From contig OZ005701.1 of the NCBI GenBank assembly GCA_963930775.1, positions 8,811,669-8,875,668 of the forward strand: a DNA stretch of 64,000 nucleotides. Direction: 5' to 3'. Made by a program: the position numbers and the translations under genes. Numbering within the stretch: position 1 is the stretch's first letter; the number at the start of each line of letters is the position of its first letter. The notes under the pieces are model-generated. The model did no database searches. It was not told the origin of the DNA and worked only from the letters and a program-made list of their open reading frames with translations. The DNA comes from Cliona cf. orientalis (Eukaryota > Porifera > Demospongiae > Clionaida > Clionaidae). Positions 26,517 through 37,688 of the stretch are shown one piece after another.

Positions 26517-28983
26517 TCCCTGTCCCTATTTCCTTTCTCCATATCCCTCTCTCTCTCTCTCTCTCTCTCCCTCCTTCCCCTAGGCCCTCTGGGGAACTGC
26601 TAACACTGCTTTGACTAAGCCTCAAATTGCCCATGAATGAGAAGCAGATTCTGCAGGTCATAGCCACATGTGTGTGTATTGTAGAGATAAGGTTGGTAGA
26701 TCAGAAGCAGGGAGGTCATTGTATGGCTCCCCCACCACACACATCAACATTGACAGGTGGCCAGCCCAACACTAGTCAATTACTCTAATGACTCATCTCT
26801 CAATACACCATTTACAGCGTCCTCAGGCTAGACATGGACAGTGGGAAATTCAGAGGGGACCAATTTTTTTTTAACTTTTTGGAGTTGGCCAGCACCATGG
26901 ATAGTGTATGGAACTCCACTGAAATTAAAACTACAAAAAATCATAAATTCAATATTAAGAGATCACCCATCCACAAAAAGTGAAAAATATTACATTTTTT
27001 TTCAGATGATACCAGGTTTGTTATCGTTTATGAGGTGTAAAGTGTCTTAGAAAGTGCTGTTGCTAGCTCACAGAGGAGTGGAGTGGAGTGGTCCAGCACA
27101 AAAACCAAGAGACTTGTCACTGAGCTTAAACTGCCATCAACACCACAAACTTGATAGGGTCTAACGAAGCGCTAATGACCCGGGCCCAGGGACAAATAGA
27201 ACAGCAGAGAATTGCGTACATGTAGCTAAAACTAGTAAAATGTAGCGGCTGATCTTTTGGTATTGGCACTAGAGCAAGCTTCCAGCAAAATATGCCAACT
27301 CAAGGTCACACAGAACATAAACATACATAAATATAATATACAAACATACTGTCATACTGACTCATGCTCAATACATGAAGGATAAATATTACATTTCTGT
27401 AATTTCATTAGCGTCCAGCCCCCCACAGCGCTATAGAACTTCACTCCCCAGTGTACTGCCTGGTGGGTAATTATCATACCAATACCATCTCAGCGGCCTA
27501 GCAATGTGGAAAACAGCGTGCAATGGATAGCAGGTTCAGTGGGAAAATGCATAAGCTCTATTCAAGTATTGAACAGGTGGGCAGAGAGATAGAGAGCCCG
27601 TCTGCCAACTGGTTAGAAATTTCAGCTATGAAATACAAATCCTAATAATTGCTATGTCAATATTAGAATATTATTATAGTGTACAATACAGAAAAATAAA
27701 TAACAATATTATGCTGTAATTATGTACACATACTGCATCCTGATGCAATTAATCTTTAACATGGTAACACGCTTAGACTAATATTATTATAATTACCTTG
27801 TAATTTGAGGGGCTTCCTCTTCTTCGTCCGACGAGCTATCGGTGACGTCATCGTCCATCATTCTGCGCAGGCCCAGTAGCTGCTGCTCTATACACTTGAC
27901 ACTTCCATCAAGGCAACCAGTACCATTATCGCTCTCCATAGCACTGCGCCCCAGCGTCGACTTCAGCACCAAACTTGCTCCCTCGTCTCGAAATACGTCA
28001 TCTTTATCCACTCCTCCAGTGGGGTACAACGGCTGTAACCCCTCCCCCTGGTTGCTACCGGCAACGGGTTGATCCTCGACACGTGATATTGAGCTTGATC
28101 GTTCATCTGATGCCCCATCAACTTGAATAGGTAACTGGTGGTGTGTTAGCCCTTGCTCTACCTCTGAGGTGTCCATAGGCTCCGTCTTATCGCTCTGAGC
28201 ATCGCTACTGCTAGCTACTGACGATAGCGAATCAGACTTACTTGACCCCAACGACCCTGCCAAATCGCCCACTTTATGATGTTTATCAGCACCGCTAGAC
28301 GACGTGGTCTCGTCTTGAAAGTGTAGCTGTTTTCGAGCGTGGCTTAGCACACCCCGGAGCTGTTTCTGACGTAATTTTCTGGTGATGTTTGAAAAGCGTG
28401 CCTCCAGGTCCCTCTGTCCACCGACAAGCTGCCCAGCACGGTGAGACATTAGTGTTCCGGTGTAGTTGATGGCTAGTTCCGGGCAGACAAGGCGTCTGTG
28501 CTGTGATTGGTCGCCCAGGGATGTAGTACTAGACGAACCTTGTTCATTCGAATGAGACCCTCTCGTTTTCGTCTGATTACTCGACAGAGTGGTGGACGGT
28601 CGTGGAGGGGGTGTGGCCTCGTCCCGGGTAGTCGTCTTATTATGAGCGTGTATTAGCGCTGGCGGGAGGGCCTGGGGTGCGGGCACATGCGAGGGGGGCG
28701 GTGGGGAGGGAGAAAGGTGGAGAGAACCATGCTCCATAGAACAGCCATTTACGATGCCATTTCGATGAACTCGCTTTGCCATTTTTCTCCCTTTTGTTTG
28801 CAGACCAGTAGTAGCTGCTGTTTGGTTCTCATCACCGACCACTACGACAGTAGATTTGGCCGTAGCGACGCCATTGGTGCAAGTCGTAGCAGCAGCAGCA
28901 GGCAAGCCATTAGAGGTGGGGGCAGGCTTATGGACATTTGATACCATCTCTAATCTGGTAATGCGGACAGCTGCTGCTTGCAT
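21717..28983 (-). CDS. KANSL1: KANSL1 (NSL complex scaffold subunit, PEHE domain)
   Basis: Eight exons on the minus strand (28983-27797, 25638-25206, 24873-24791, 24368-24256, 23793-23709, 23389-23228, 23127-22920, 22611-21717) encode about 1,055 residues; human KANSL1 has 1,105. Landmarks occur in the human order: a coiled-coil region around QKQLRGVLSHARKQLHF, then DDVTDSSSDEEEE, then SRWAWLHHRLTTLNKELCHL (the WDR5-binding neighbourhood in human), a basic patch RKVHRRIVRRHQRRK, and FDIDNIVIPYSMAATTR joined by splicing to VEKLEYKEIITPSWREV. The last two form the PEHE motif that binds the acetyltransferase KAT8/MOF. The C-terminal exon continues CEAIEKQKFLNFISGG and LPWNPREFPLDE, which also have human counterparts. 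The protein is nuclear and scaffolds H4K16/K5/K8 acetylation at promoters. The frame stays open upstream of the chosen ATG, so an earlier start is possible. Confidence 0.93.
25080..25175. repeat. (CT)n microsatellite in KANSL1 intron
   Basis: Nearly 80 bases of uninterrupted CT dinucleotides, then degenerate CTTT repeats, lie just downstream of the KANSL1 exon at 25206-25638 in the direction of transcription. On the sense (minus) strand this is a GA tract. Confidence 0.95.
25639..27796. other. Large first intron of KANSL1 (2.2 kb)
   Basis: This is the longest intron in the window. It contains CT/GA microsatellites (25645-25682 and 26476-26575), a CA run near 26301 and otherwise unstructured AT-rich sequence. 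I found no exon, RNA gene or defined transposon in it. Confidence 0.6.
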
Positions 28984-29805
28984 AGCATAGCCAAACAGTT
29001 GCTTGACTCCAGTAGCCAGTAGTACCGAGGTGGTTGCTTTATAGGGGCAAAGAGGGGGAAGGTTGGAGATAGCGATATGAAATTCCTATGGTATATCGCA
29101 ATGATAGAGCTAGCTGTTTATGTTGGCGCCATTTACGGCAGGTCCTAGTTCGACTTCGAAACACTTGCGGCCGGCTACTCGACTTTATACGCCTATCAGA
29201 AGGTTCGTTTCGCCCGGCGTGACCTCCACTTGGAAAGAAGACGAGTTCTCTCGCTCGTATGTACCTCCTTTTTCGCTCTTTTTTGGTCAGCTCCACGAGC
29301 AGTGCAAAATAAAACCACTTTCTCACTTCAGCGTGGCACTTTGAGTGTTGCGAATCTTCACTTGGAACTTGTGTAAAGCGCCGCTGTGCGTTCGGCGCCT
29401 CTGGCAATAAGATATCCCGCGCTCACCTCCTCGCACACTTTTGACAGATTTATTCGACTTACGGTGGCAATAATTGTTCTTTTCTCGCTCTCTTTTGCCC
29501 AGAATCAACTCTTTAGGCGTTTCAGTGGCTCTTCCAGGCAGCCATTACAACCGCTTGGCTGATAAAGACGGCGCACAACAACTCGCCATGAGGCATACAG
29601 AAGATTGAACGTGGCGCCCCCATCACATTACCACGAAATCTCCAAATAAGGAGATTCCGGGGGCAAAGTTTTTCCACTGTCCCCTCGACATTCCGATGAC
29701 GTCTTTCATCATGTGACATTTTACCATTACGTCATTCTGCACTGTAAAAACGGTACAGGTCGACCATTTTTCAGCAGAGTGAGAATCACACCCAACTGCA
29801 TCAAA
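28984..29805. promoter_or_regulatory. Divergent 5' region between KANSL1 and ALIX
   Basis: About 820 bp between opposing start codons, richer in G/C and CpG than the surrounding introns (for example GCGGCCGGC near 29168). It probably holds both 5' UTRs and a shared promoter. CRE-like TGACGT(C/A) occurs near 29698 and 29730. This is inferred; no other gene was seen. Confidence 0.45.
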
Positions 29806-32800
29806 ATGGCTACTCAAGGATTGCTCGCTGTGCCTCCAAAACAGACAAAGAGTGTCGAATTCTCACAATCTTTTCTCCGATTTATCGGTAACAACTACGA
29901 TGACACGCCATCGCGATATGCCGATGCGGTTAGTGAGTTCACGGGGCTCCGTGAGTCTACCGTGGTGCGCACCCCGGACAAGCACGAAACTGGACTGGAA
30001 TTGATCCAGAGGTGAGATTACTTGTAGCTCAGTGGATGGATGGATAATAAAAATTTTAGTCAGTTGCCCCCTGGGGTAATTTGTCAGCCCCATGTGATTG
30101 TGGTTTGAGGGTCATGTTGAATTCATAGTTTTTTTTATTATGCAAAATTAATTACTTTCTGGGACGTATGCCTGCGTAGTCATTTTTACTCGTTTTCTGC
30201 AGATACTACGATCAGCTCTGTGCCATGGAGAGCAAACTGCCCATCTCCGAAGATCAGGTATAATAATTATTATCATTGTGCATAACACACACGAAAATTG
30301 GCAATTTGGATTGACCACACCCCCTTATCCCACGCCCACGTACTGGGTTGTTTAGCATCTCAATAGTGTTTATAGCTTCCAAATATGGAAACTTTGTCGA
30401 CGTAATGATGACATCATCTCATCACATGGCCCACCTATTGGAACCAACTTGTCACCTAGTTTCCATCATATGACAACTAGTGCTACTAATGGTTGCTCCA
30501 CCTTGTATCTGCAGATTCGGGTCAAGTTCTCATGGCAGGAGGCGTTTGGGAAAGGTGGCTTCTTTGGAGGAGGGGGCAAGAGTGCAAGTAAGTCAAATTC
30601 TTATGATAATATTAGAGATACAACATTTACAACTGAATCTCTTCTTTTGACGTGTATTGCCTACAGAGTTGTGTGTACACGTTCAATGTACATGTAGTTC
30701 ATCGTAAAGCTTGTACCTTGTCCTGACATATGGTAGTAGGCAGATGTATTCAGTATTTCTTGATCTTTTCCAGGCCAAGTGTCGTCAACGTACGAACGTT
30801 GCTGTGTTTTGTTCAACACTGGTTCCCTGCAGTCACAGATCGCTAAGTCTCAGAACTTTGACAGCGATGAGGGAATCAAGAACGCAGCAAAGCACTTTCA
30901 GGTAAGCAGAGATCTGCTCATTCATAAAAAATCCAGATTTGTGTATTTTTAGCTTAATAGCCGTAACCATAACTAGTATAGGCCCTCCCACGTTATTAAC
31001 TCATCTATAGTGTGCTGCTTATTAACTAACTCTAATAATTACAGGGGGCTGCGGGGACGTTCCAGATGCTTCAGGAACAGGTATTCGCTCACCTCCAGAC
31101 AGCGCCGACCCCTGACCTCTCGGCCGAGTGTACGACTGCCCTCGTCCAGCTAATGTTGGCCCAGGCACAGGAAAGCTTCTGTATCAAGGCAGCAAAAGGT
31201 AGATGCGAGAGAGAGAGAGAGAGAAGGGGTGTGGCTTATATAGCTGAAGTTTGATCTTTGGTTCCTTATATGCACATGTACAGTTGTGTCAACATACATG
31301 CAGTGCAGAGTATATACTATTATAGTTGACATAGTATACTACACATGTACATGAAAATCACAGTGACTGTCGTCTATGTGTGCGTGCGTGTGTATGGTAT
31401 GTAGTGTGCATATATGCGTGAAATTTTCATAAATCCCTTTCTATTGTGTTCTATACAAGGCATTAATTACCAATCATTCGCAAGCGTATCACCTATTCTG
31501 TGCCTAATGGATTTCTCTCTTTATCGCAAACTATTAATTTTTTTTCCCCTTCAGATAAGCTGAAGGACGCCATTATAGCCAAGATCGCGATGCAAGCAGC
31601 CGACCTTTATGCCGACGCCTACAGCAACATGCAAGTGGGAGCGGTCAAACAAATGTGGGACAAGGTACCTTGGTCATGTGATGTTTGGTATGAGGTCATG
31701 TGATTGATCATGTGACTGTCACATGCACTGTAGAGTTGGTTGGCGATGGTCAGTGCCAAGCAGGCGTACTTCCATGCGGTGGCTCAGCACAGGCAGGGGC
31801 TTGTGGCTCAGGCTAACAAGAACTTTGGAGAAACGGTCGCCAGAACTAAGGTACGTCAATTGATTGATTGATCAGTGATTCAGAACAAACTTCAATAAAA
31901 TTATTATTTTAGGAGGGGGCGGTTTCTATACTCTAAGGGGCAGGGGTGTTTCAGTTTTTAAATACCAGCTGTAATTATTAATGGGATATAAATAATTGAC
32001 TTGGGGATGGTAGGAATTTTGATACAAAGAGATTGAGTTTTTATTTTCAATCTCCATAATTAATGAATGTGAAAATGAATAAGTGGCCACTATTGGAAAA
32101 CAAAAAATTCCAAGCTTATTTTTTTATCAAGATAGGGCAAGAGCATACACAGTATCCTCCTTTTCATGACCATGCTGTTGTTTTAGAAAGCTGTTGCCCT
32201 CCTTCAAGAGGCAGAGAAGAAAGGAGAGGGATACTTCAAACCCTACGATCTCACGGCGACCCTGAAGAGAGACTACGAGCAAGCCAACAAAGACAATAAC
32301 TTCATCTACAACGACCTCGTCCCGGACATAGGCACACTCGAGCCCCCCGGCAAAGCCACCCTCGCCAAGCCCGTCCAATTGGTCACACCAGCGGCCAACT
32401 TTGTTGATCTGTTCAAGGACCTTATGCCTCTGAGCGTCTCCCAGGCTGTCAATGCTTACAACTCCAAGAGGGAGGCCTTGGTCAACGGAGAGCTGGACAA
32501 ACTAAGAGAAGCAACAGCTGCTCTCAATGAGTGAGTCTGCCAAAGCTTCTTAGCTTCTTGGCTTTTTATCTAGACTATAATAATTATATGTAGTTTGTAG
32601 AAATTTCCAAAAATGTTGACATTAAAAAGTGAATAGCAACATGTGAAATATTATATGGTACTATATACAATAGCAATGGGCAGAAGCATGAGATAGACAA
32701 ACATACAGTTGTAAAGATATCCCGACTAGAATTCATTTCTCTCTCTCTCTTCCCCTCCCTCCGTCCCTCCTTCCCTCCAGACTTCTTGCCAGTAAGAACC

Positions 32801-35548
32801 TCCCGGCCGCCATTGAGGATACCTCTGGCAATGAGGTACCAGAGTCTATCCGTGAGAAGGCAGAGGCACTCCAGAGCCAAGGAGGGGTGGCTGGACTCGA
32901 GCAGAAGATATACGGTCTACCAGAACTACTGCAGAGGAACAAGGAGGTCATTGTCGAGGTGAGTGGGGCTCTAGATCACGTGATATGGGCGTGGTCTGTG
33001 GTAGATAACATGCATATGCGTGGACAGATACACAACTTAACATAATTTATAGCACATCGTGGGAGTGGCTTATATCATAAAAGATTTTTGATCTTTTTCT
33101 GTGTGTTTAGACTGGCCGTATGTTGGATGAGGAGGAGAGAGAAGACACTGAATTGAGGGACAGATTCAAAGAGAAATGGAGTAGACAACCCTCCGGCAAA
33201 CTCACCGAGTCGCTCAGAAAAGAGGTCAATTAAGATAAATTGTTATTATGACGATGATTTTAGGATTGAAGATGAAGCTTCAATGTACCATTGACAAAAA
33301 ACTCTTAATTTTAGGTGTTGAAGTTCAAAAGTATCCTTGACAACGCTACTCGTGCTGACAGCATTGTGAGGGAGAAGTTTGACAGCAACAGAGAGGCAAT
33401 GATTATTTTAGGGAAGCCACTGCCAGAGATCCAGGCCGCCATTCCAGCGGCCGGAGCTCAGGCTGCAGCCGTTAGTGGAAGCCAGGTAAGAGGGGGGGAG
33501 GGGAGAGGAGAAAGAGAGGGGAGAGAGGGATAAACTGAGCAGATAATACTGTCTTTTTTGGTCTCTTGTATTTCTTCGTGTGTGTAATAATATTGAAGCT
33601 ACACATTCAATTTGGCAGTGATGCAGTGTAGAATTCACTGCCAACTTGGTACACATACACATAATAACATTATTATTATTATACATGACATTGTGTATAA
33701 TAATATTATGTAAACTGATCCATGCTATTTTTGCAAAATTAAAGCTGCCAACTGCAATAATTACATTCTTCCTTGGTGCAGGCTGTCCATGAGCTGCGTA
33801 GCCTGATGGAGGAGGTGAAGACACTCAAGGCTGAGAGGGAAGTCACAGAGAAGACGCTGAGAGATCCAGTAGCTGACATTGTTCCAAAGTTCATGTCTGC
33901 TCTGAAGGACTTTGGGGATGTGGATGAGGAGTCAATATCAGAGGCCCACCTCAGGGCGGAGTACTCGAGGCTGCAGCAAGAGGTCAGTGGGGTCACGACT
34001 TTTTTTGGAAAGGGGGGTCTTGGGAGAGGGATCTTTGCTTGCATTTATGTCGAGCATTTCAAAATTGTTATTTTATGTATATTAAAATTTTGCAGGTTGC
34101 AGACAGCCTTGCCCGTCAAGAGGATCTGATTGGTCGAATCCAGTCGGCTCACACTAGATTTGAGACGGAGACCCAGAGCCAGGGAATGGGTGCACGGGAA
34201 CAGAAACTTATGGAACTGGCCTCTGGCCACGACGCATTCATGGAGCTGACATCCAACCTCAACGAGGGCACAAAGGTCAGTCAGAAATCTGTGTGTGTAA
34301 TGATTAGCAAGTGCTTCATAGAACCAGCGAGCTAGCCAGCTAGAGGGAAATGTTGATGCTCTAGGAATGCGTTGGCTGTACACCTTGAAATGACCTTGAG
34401 CTTCTGTAGTTCCCATGATTTTATCATCCTGTCCTGTGTATTGACTTCTCTCTCTCTCTCTCTCATACACACACACTCCTGTCTCTGTTGTTCAGTTCTA
34501 CAACGACCTGACCCCGCTGTTGCTGAAAGTGCAGAGTAAAGTTAGTGATTTCACTTTTGCCAGGAAAACTGAAAAAGATGACCTTTTAAAGTAAGTCTGT
34601 GTACACACACAAGAAGCACAGCTGTAACTCTCTCTCTCTCTCCCTCCCTCCAGGGATGTCCAGCGTAGTGCTGCCAGTGTTCCTTCGCCTGCTCCAGCCA
34701 ATGTTCCTCAGTACCAGCAGCCAAAGCAGCCACCAGCCAGGCCACCGCCACCACAGACTCAAGCCCCGCCTCCTCAGAGTCATGCCCCACCTCCTCAGAG
34801 CCAGGCTCCTCCGCATGCCCCACCTCCTCAGGGGTACGCTCCACCCCCTCAAGGGCATCACTATCCCCAGCAGCCACCCCCTCAGCCTGGTATGTCCACT
34901 CAATCACAATAATTATATAGAGGGGAATCTCTTCCAATAGTATGGTACCAGTTGACGACATTGTTTAGACAAAAAGCAATAATTACAATTTTGTAATTTT
35001 GATGCATTTAAGGTTAAATGGCCACTTTGAGATCTCTCTCTCTCACTCTCCCCCCCCCCCCCCTCTCTAGGCTACTACCAGCCGTATGCTCCCTATGGTG
35101 GCCCCCCTCCCGCTGGACCTTACGGAGCCCCTCCCCCTCAACCACAGCCAGGATATGCCCCTCCCCCTCCTCAGGGGAGCTACTATCCCCCCGGACAGCC
35201 TCGGCCCCCCTACCAGGGACAACCACCACCACCTCAAGGTAAATCATTATTTAATAATTAATTTTAGTTATGTCAATGTTGATGTTTGTTATGGCATTTG
35301 ATAGCAATGATGTGATTGAGTTGGTTGGATGACAGGGTGTACCCCTTGTGTACACTCTCTCCCAGACTATGTTTATTTGGTTGTACCAGAGTCAACATTG
35401 CACTAAGCGATCATTCACACATCATTTCATACCTCGCCAGCTGCTTATAATAAATATTATTATACTGAATTTTTTTTTTTTTTACTTGTGTGCAGGTTAT
35501 TATGGTTACCCTCAGCAGGGCTACCAACCGCCACCCCAGCGGAGGTGA
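29806..35548 (+). CDS. PDCD6IP: ALIX / PDCD6IP, ESCRT-associated Bro1-domain protein
   Basis: Seventeen exons (29806-30011, 30203-30257, 30515-30587, 30774-30901, 31045-31198, 31555-31664, 31734-31850, 32187-32530, 32781-32958, 33111-33224, 33315-33485, 33782-33982, 34096-34275, 34496-34590, 34654-34889, 35071-35239, 35496-35548) give about 860 residues; human ALIX has 868. The Bro1 domain comes first ([47 protein letters not shown]). The V-domain follows ([58 protein letters not shown]). The tail is a long Pro/Gln/Tyr-rich stretch with APPPQ repeats. The Bro1 domain binds CHMP4 and the V-domain binds YPxnL ligands, linking cargo and cytokinesis to ESCRT-III membrane scission. The tail has a PSPAP near its start in place of the PSAP that binds TSG101, and a YYGYPQQGY end. 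Confidence 0.96.
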
Positions 35549-36459
35549 TCACATGACTGGTCACATGACTCGTCTAGAAATCTGACATGGACAATATTAA
35601 TTAACTATGTGTACTTTTTGCCAAGAAATTTTACATTATTATCAAGTGATGCACCTATTAGAGCCATTGGTTATGTATAATATTATATAATATTATAATT
35701 ATTATAGCTGATTATCAACACTTATCTCTTTAGATTGTTGTTCACAAAAAAATGAATTTGATTTCCATGAAATAAGGAAAGCCAGTATATATAATAATAA
35801 TAATATTTATACCCAGGCTCCCATGCCCAGATCTTGTGTTGCTTATGTGCATGTAAAAAACATGCCTGCATACATTGGCTTATTAGGCATAATATGTAAT
35901 TAGATGTGCTTGGTGGAGTGAGGTTGGCTAACAATATCAATGGGGGTACAGAGGTCAGCCTCAATGAGATTTAGGAAGCCACACACTGCTGCAGGGCCAG
36001 AACCAATGCCATGATGAAGCCAGGTAGTTACAAAACACAAGTTGTTCTAATATAGCCACCCAGCGCAGGATACCTCATCAGCAGCTGTAGCACAATACAC
36101 CCCCTGCCCCTTAATTCCACAGGATTCATGCAAACACAAGTCATGTGATTAATTATTTACTCTATCTTTACTGAATATTATATATACCACACAATGTCTT
36201 CATATATAGCACAGTTTTGTTGTGGAGGTATATATGTACAGGGCAGAGAGATGAGCGCTTCAATAGCAAAAACTACTACAATGTGTACATAAACTATAGA
36301 AATCTGATGATACATTTCACTAAAATTTTTTAATGTACAAGACTAATTATTACAAGGTGCAGAGGTAATTAAAAGGGGAAGCTGATTACACAAAATACCA
36401 GTGGTGAGCATAAAACAAGCAGAGAATGATATCTTAGTGACAGACTCTGTGAAATTTTT
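35549..36459. other. Convergent spacer, ALIX and HEXIM 3' UTRs
   Basis: AT-rich sequence with an ATA/AAT microsatellite near 35788-35808. No coding potential or recognisable element was seen in these roughly 900 bases. Confidence 0.5.
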
Positions 36460-37306
36460 TTAAGTAGACAGCGCCTTATCTGTTAGTTCATTTGCCTCCT
36501 CCGTTGAGAGCTGCGTCTTCAGCCGCTCGACTTCTTCACGAAGCTTGGCGTTTTCGCTCGAGCTTTCAACGAGGCTCACCCTCACTCCTTCTAGCTCTTT
36601 GCGACATTTATCCCTTTCCTCCTCGAGATAGAGACACTCTTCGATGAGCTCCCCCTTATCGAGCCCCTGGAGCCTCTCCGACGCAACCTGCTGATACGCA
36701 CTCTCAAAATCCTGCTCCAGATGGAGTCCGTGCTCAAAGATATCATCCTCGGGACTTTCGTAGAAGTCTTCGTCAGAGAGGGAGCTATCGAGGGACATGG
36801 TTCTGCTGATGCGAGGGCTTGGAAGTCTGACCTCTGTCTTCCCACGATCCTCCATGATAAATTGCGTAGTGTTCCACGGAGCACTTGGCTTCCCCACGAG
36901 CTCTGCCTCCCTCTTTGCAGCACGAGCGTCGTACCTCTCTTTCTCGTCCATGGTCATCCTGGAGTACGGCTTCTGCTTGCGACGTCTGTGCCTGCCCCTG
37001 CGGTGTTTCTTTTGGGCCGTTCTTGGAGTGTGTCTGTCGGATACATCCACACCTTTATCACTCTCTGAACTCTGGGAGGGAGAGTCCATTCTCTTCACAA
37101 TTTCAGCCGTCTCCATGTTGCCTCTCAGGCGTCCAAGGCTCTCTGTCATTTCTGTAGACTGCTCTTGCTGTTCCATTATCATCTCATTAATTTTGCGAGC
37201 GAATCCCGATCGCATATTATACGAGTGTATGCAAATATTATCACACGAGATTGCGACGGGGGAACTATTGCGTAATACCTCCTTATCGCAGTGCAAGCGA
37301 TTATTC
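36460..37306 (-). CDS. HEXIM1: HEXIM, P-TEFb inhibitor (single-exon gene)
   Basis: One uninterrupted minus-strand frame of about 282 residues, intronless like the human HEXIM genes although every neighbour is split. The central basic region KKHRRGRHRRRKQKPYSR matches the 7SK snRNA-binding ARM of HEXIM. It is followed by PWNTTQFIMED, the counterpart of the human PYNTTQFLMDD stretch that blocks CDK9. Acidic clusters (LSDEDFYESPEDDIFEHG) come next, and the C-terminal ESAYQQVASERLQGLDKGEL leads into a coiled coil for dimerisation and cyclin T binding. Tyr of PYNT is Trp here. HEXIM holds CDK9-cyclin T inactive in the 7SK snRNP and so controls RNA polymerase II pause release. The true start could be a Met further in (MRSGFARKINEM), since the first 30 residues are not conserved. 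Confidence 0.93.
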
Positions 37307-37688
37307 AAGTGCGAAGTTCAAAGCCTCTTTGTTGCTGCGTTCAGCTTGGCTAGTTGATTGTGCGCTGGAGGACGGGGCGAAAATACGATAAGGCACCTTT
37401 TCAGGACGGTAGCGAAGTAGCGAAGCGATGCGTCCTCGAGTATTGCACAGACTGGCAATAACAGCCGTCTTCTTTCCTCTCCTTGGAGATCGATTAGAAT
37501 TCGCGAAAGCTCCGGCTTTTATACGCTGCGGTTTGCGGATGTCAGCAGCTTTTTTTCGAAGATCTGATTGGCTGGATTACGACCGCACCTTTATATAAAT
37601 TATCGTACCGTATAAACGCAATGATGACGTTTATACGTACGCATAGTCAACGTTGTGTTCTAATTAATTGAAACAGAAAATTTGAACA
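37307..37688. promoter_or_regulatory. Divergent 5' region between HEXIM and KANSL2-like gene
   Basis: 382 bp between opposing start codons. CpG-containing sequence near the HEXIM side (37365-37560) gives way to AT-rich sequence with a TATAAATTAT at about 37593 and a TGATGACGT site near 37622. The promoter role is inferred from position. Confidence 0.45.

Noticed and set aside
26461-27050. Small frames inside the KANSL1 first intron
   Set aside because: They are short, made of simple repeats, have no family resemblance and no matching splice sites.
34599-34940. Alternative frames across the proline-rich ALIX exons
   Set aside because: The proline-rich, repetitive codons leave all frames open; only the frame continuing the V-domain matches ALIX.
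36797-37357. Plus-strand frame of about 186 residues opposite HEXIM
   Set aside because: Antisense shadow of the strongly conserved HEXIM coding sequence.
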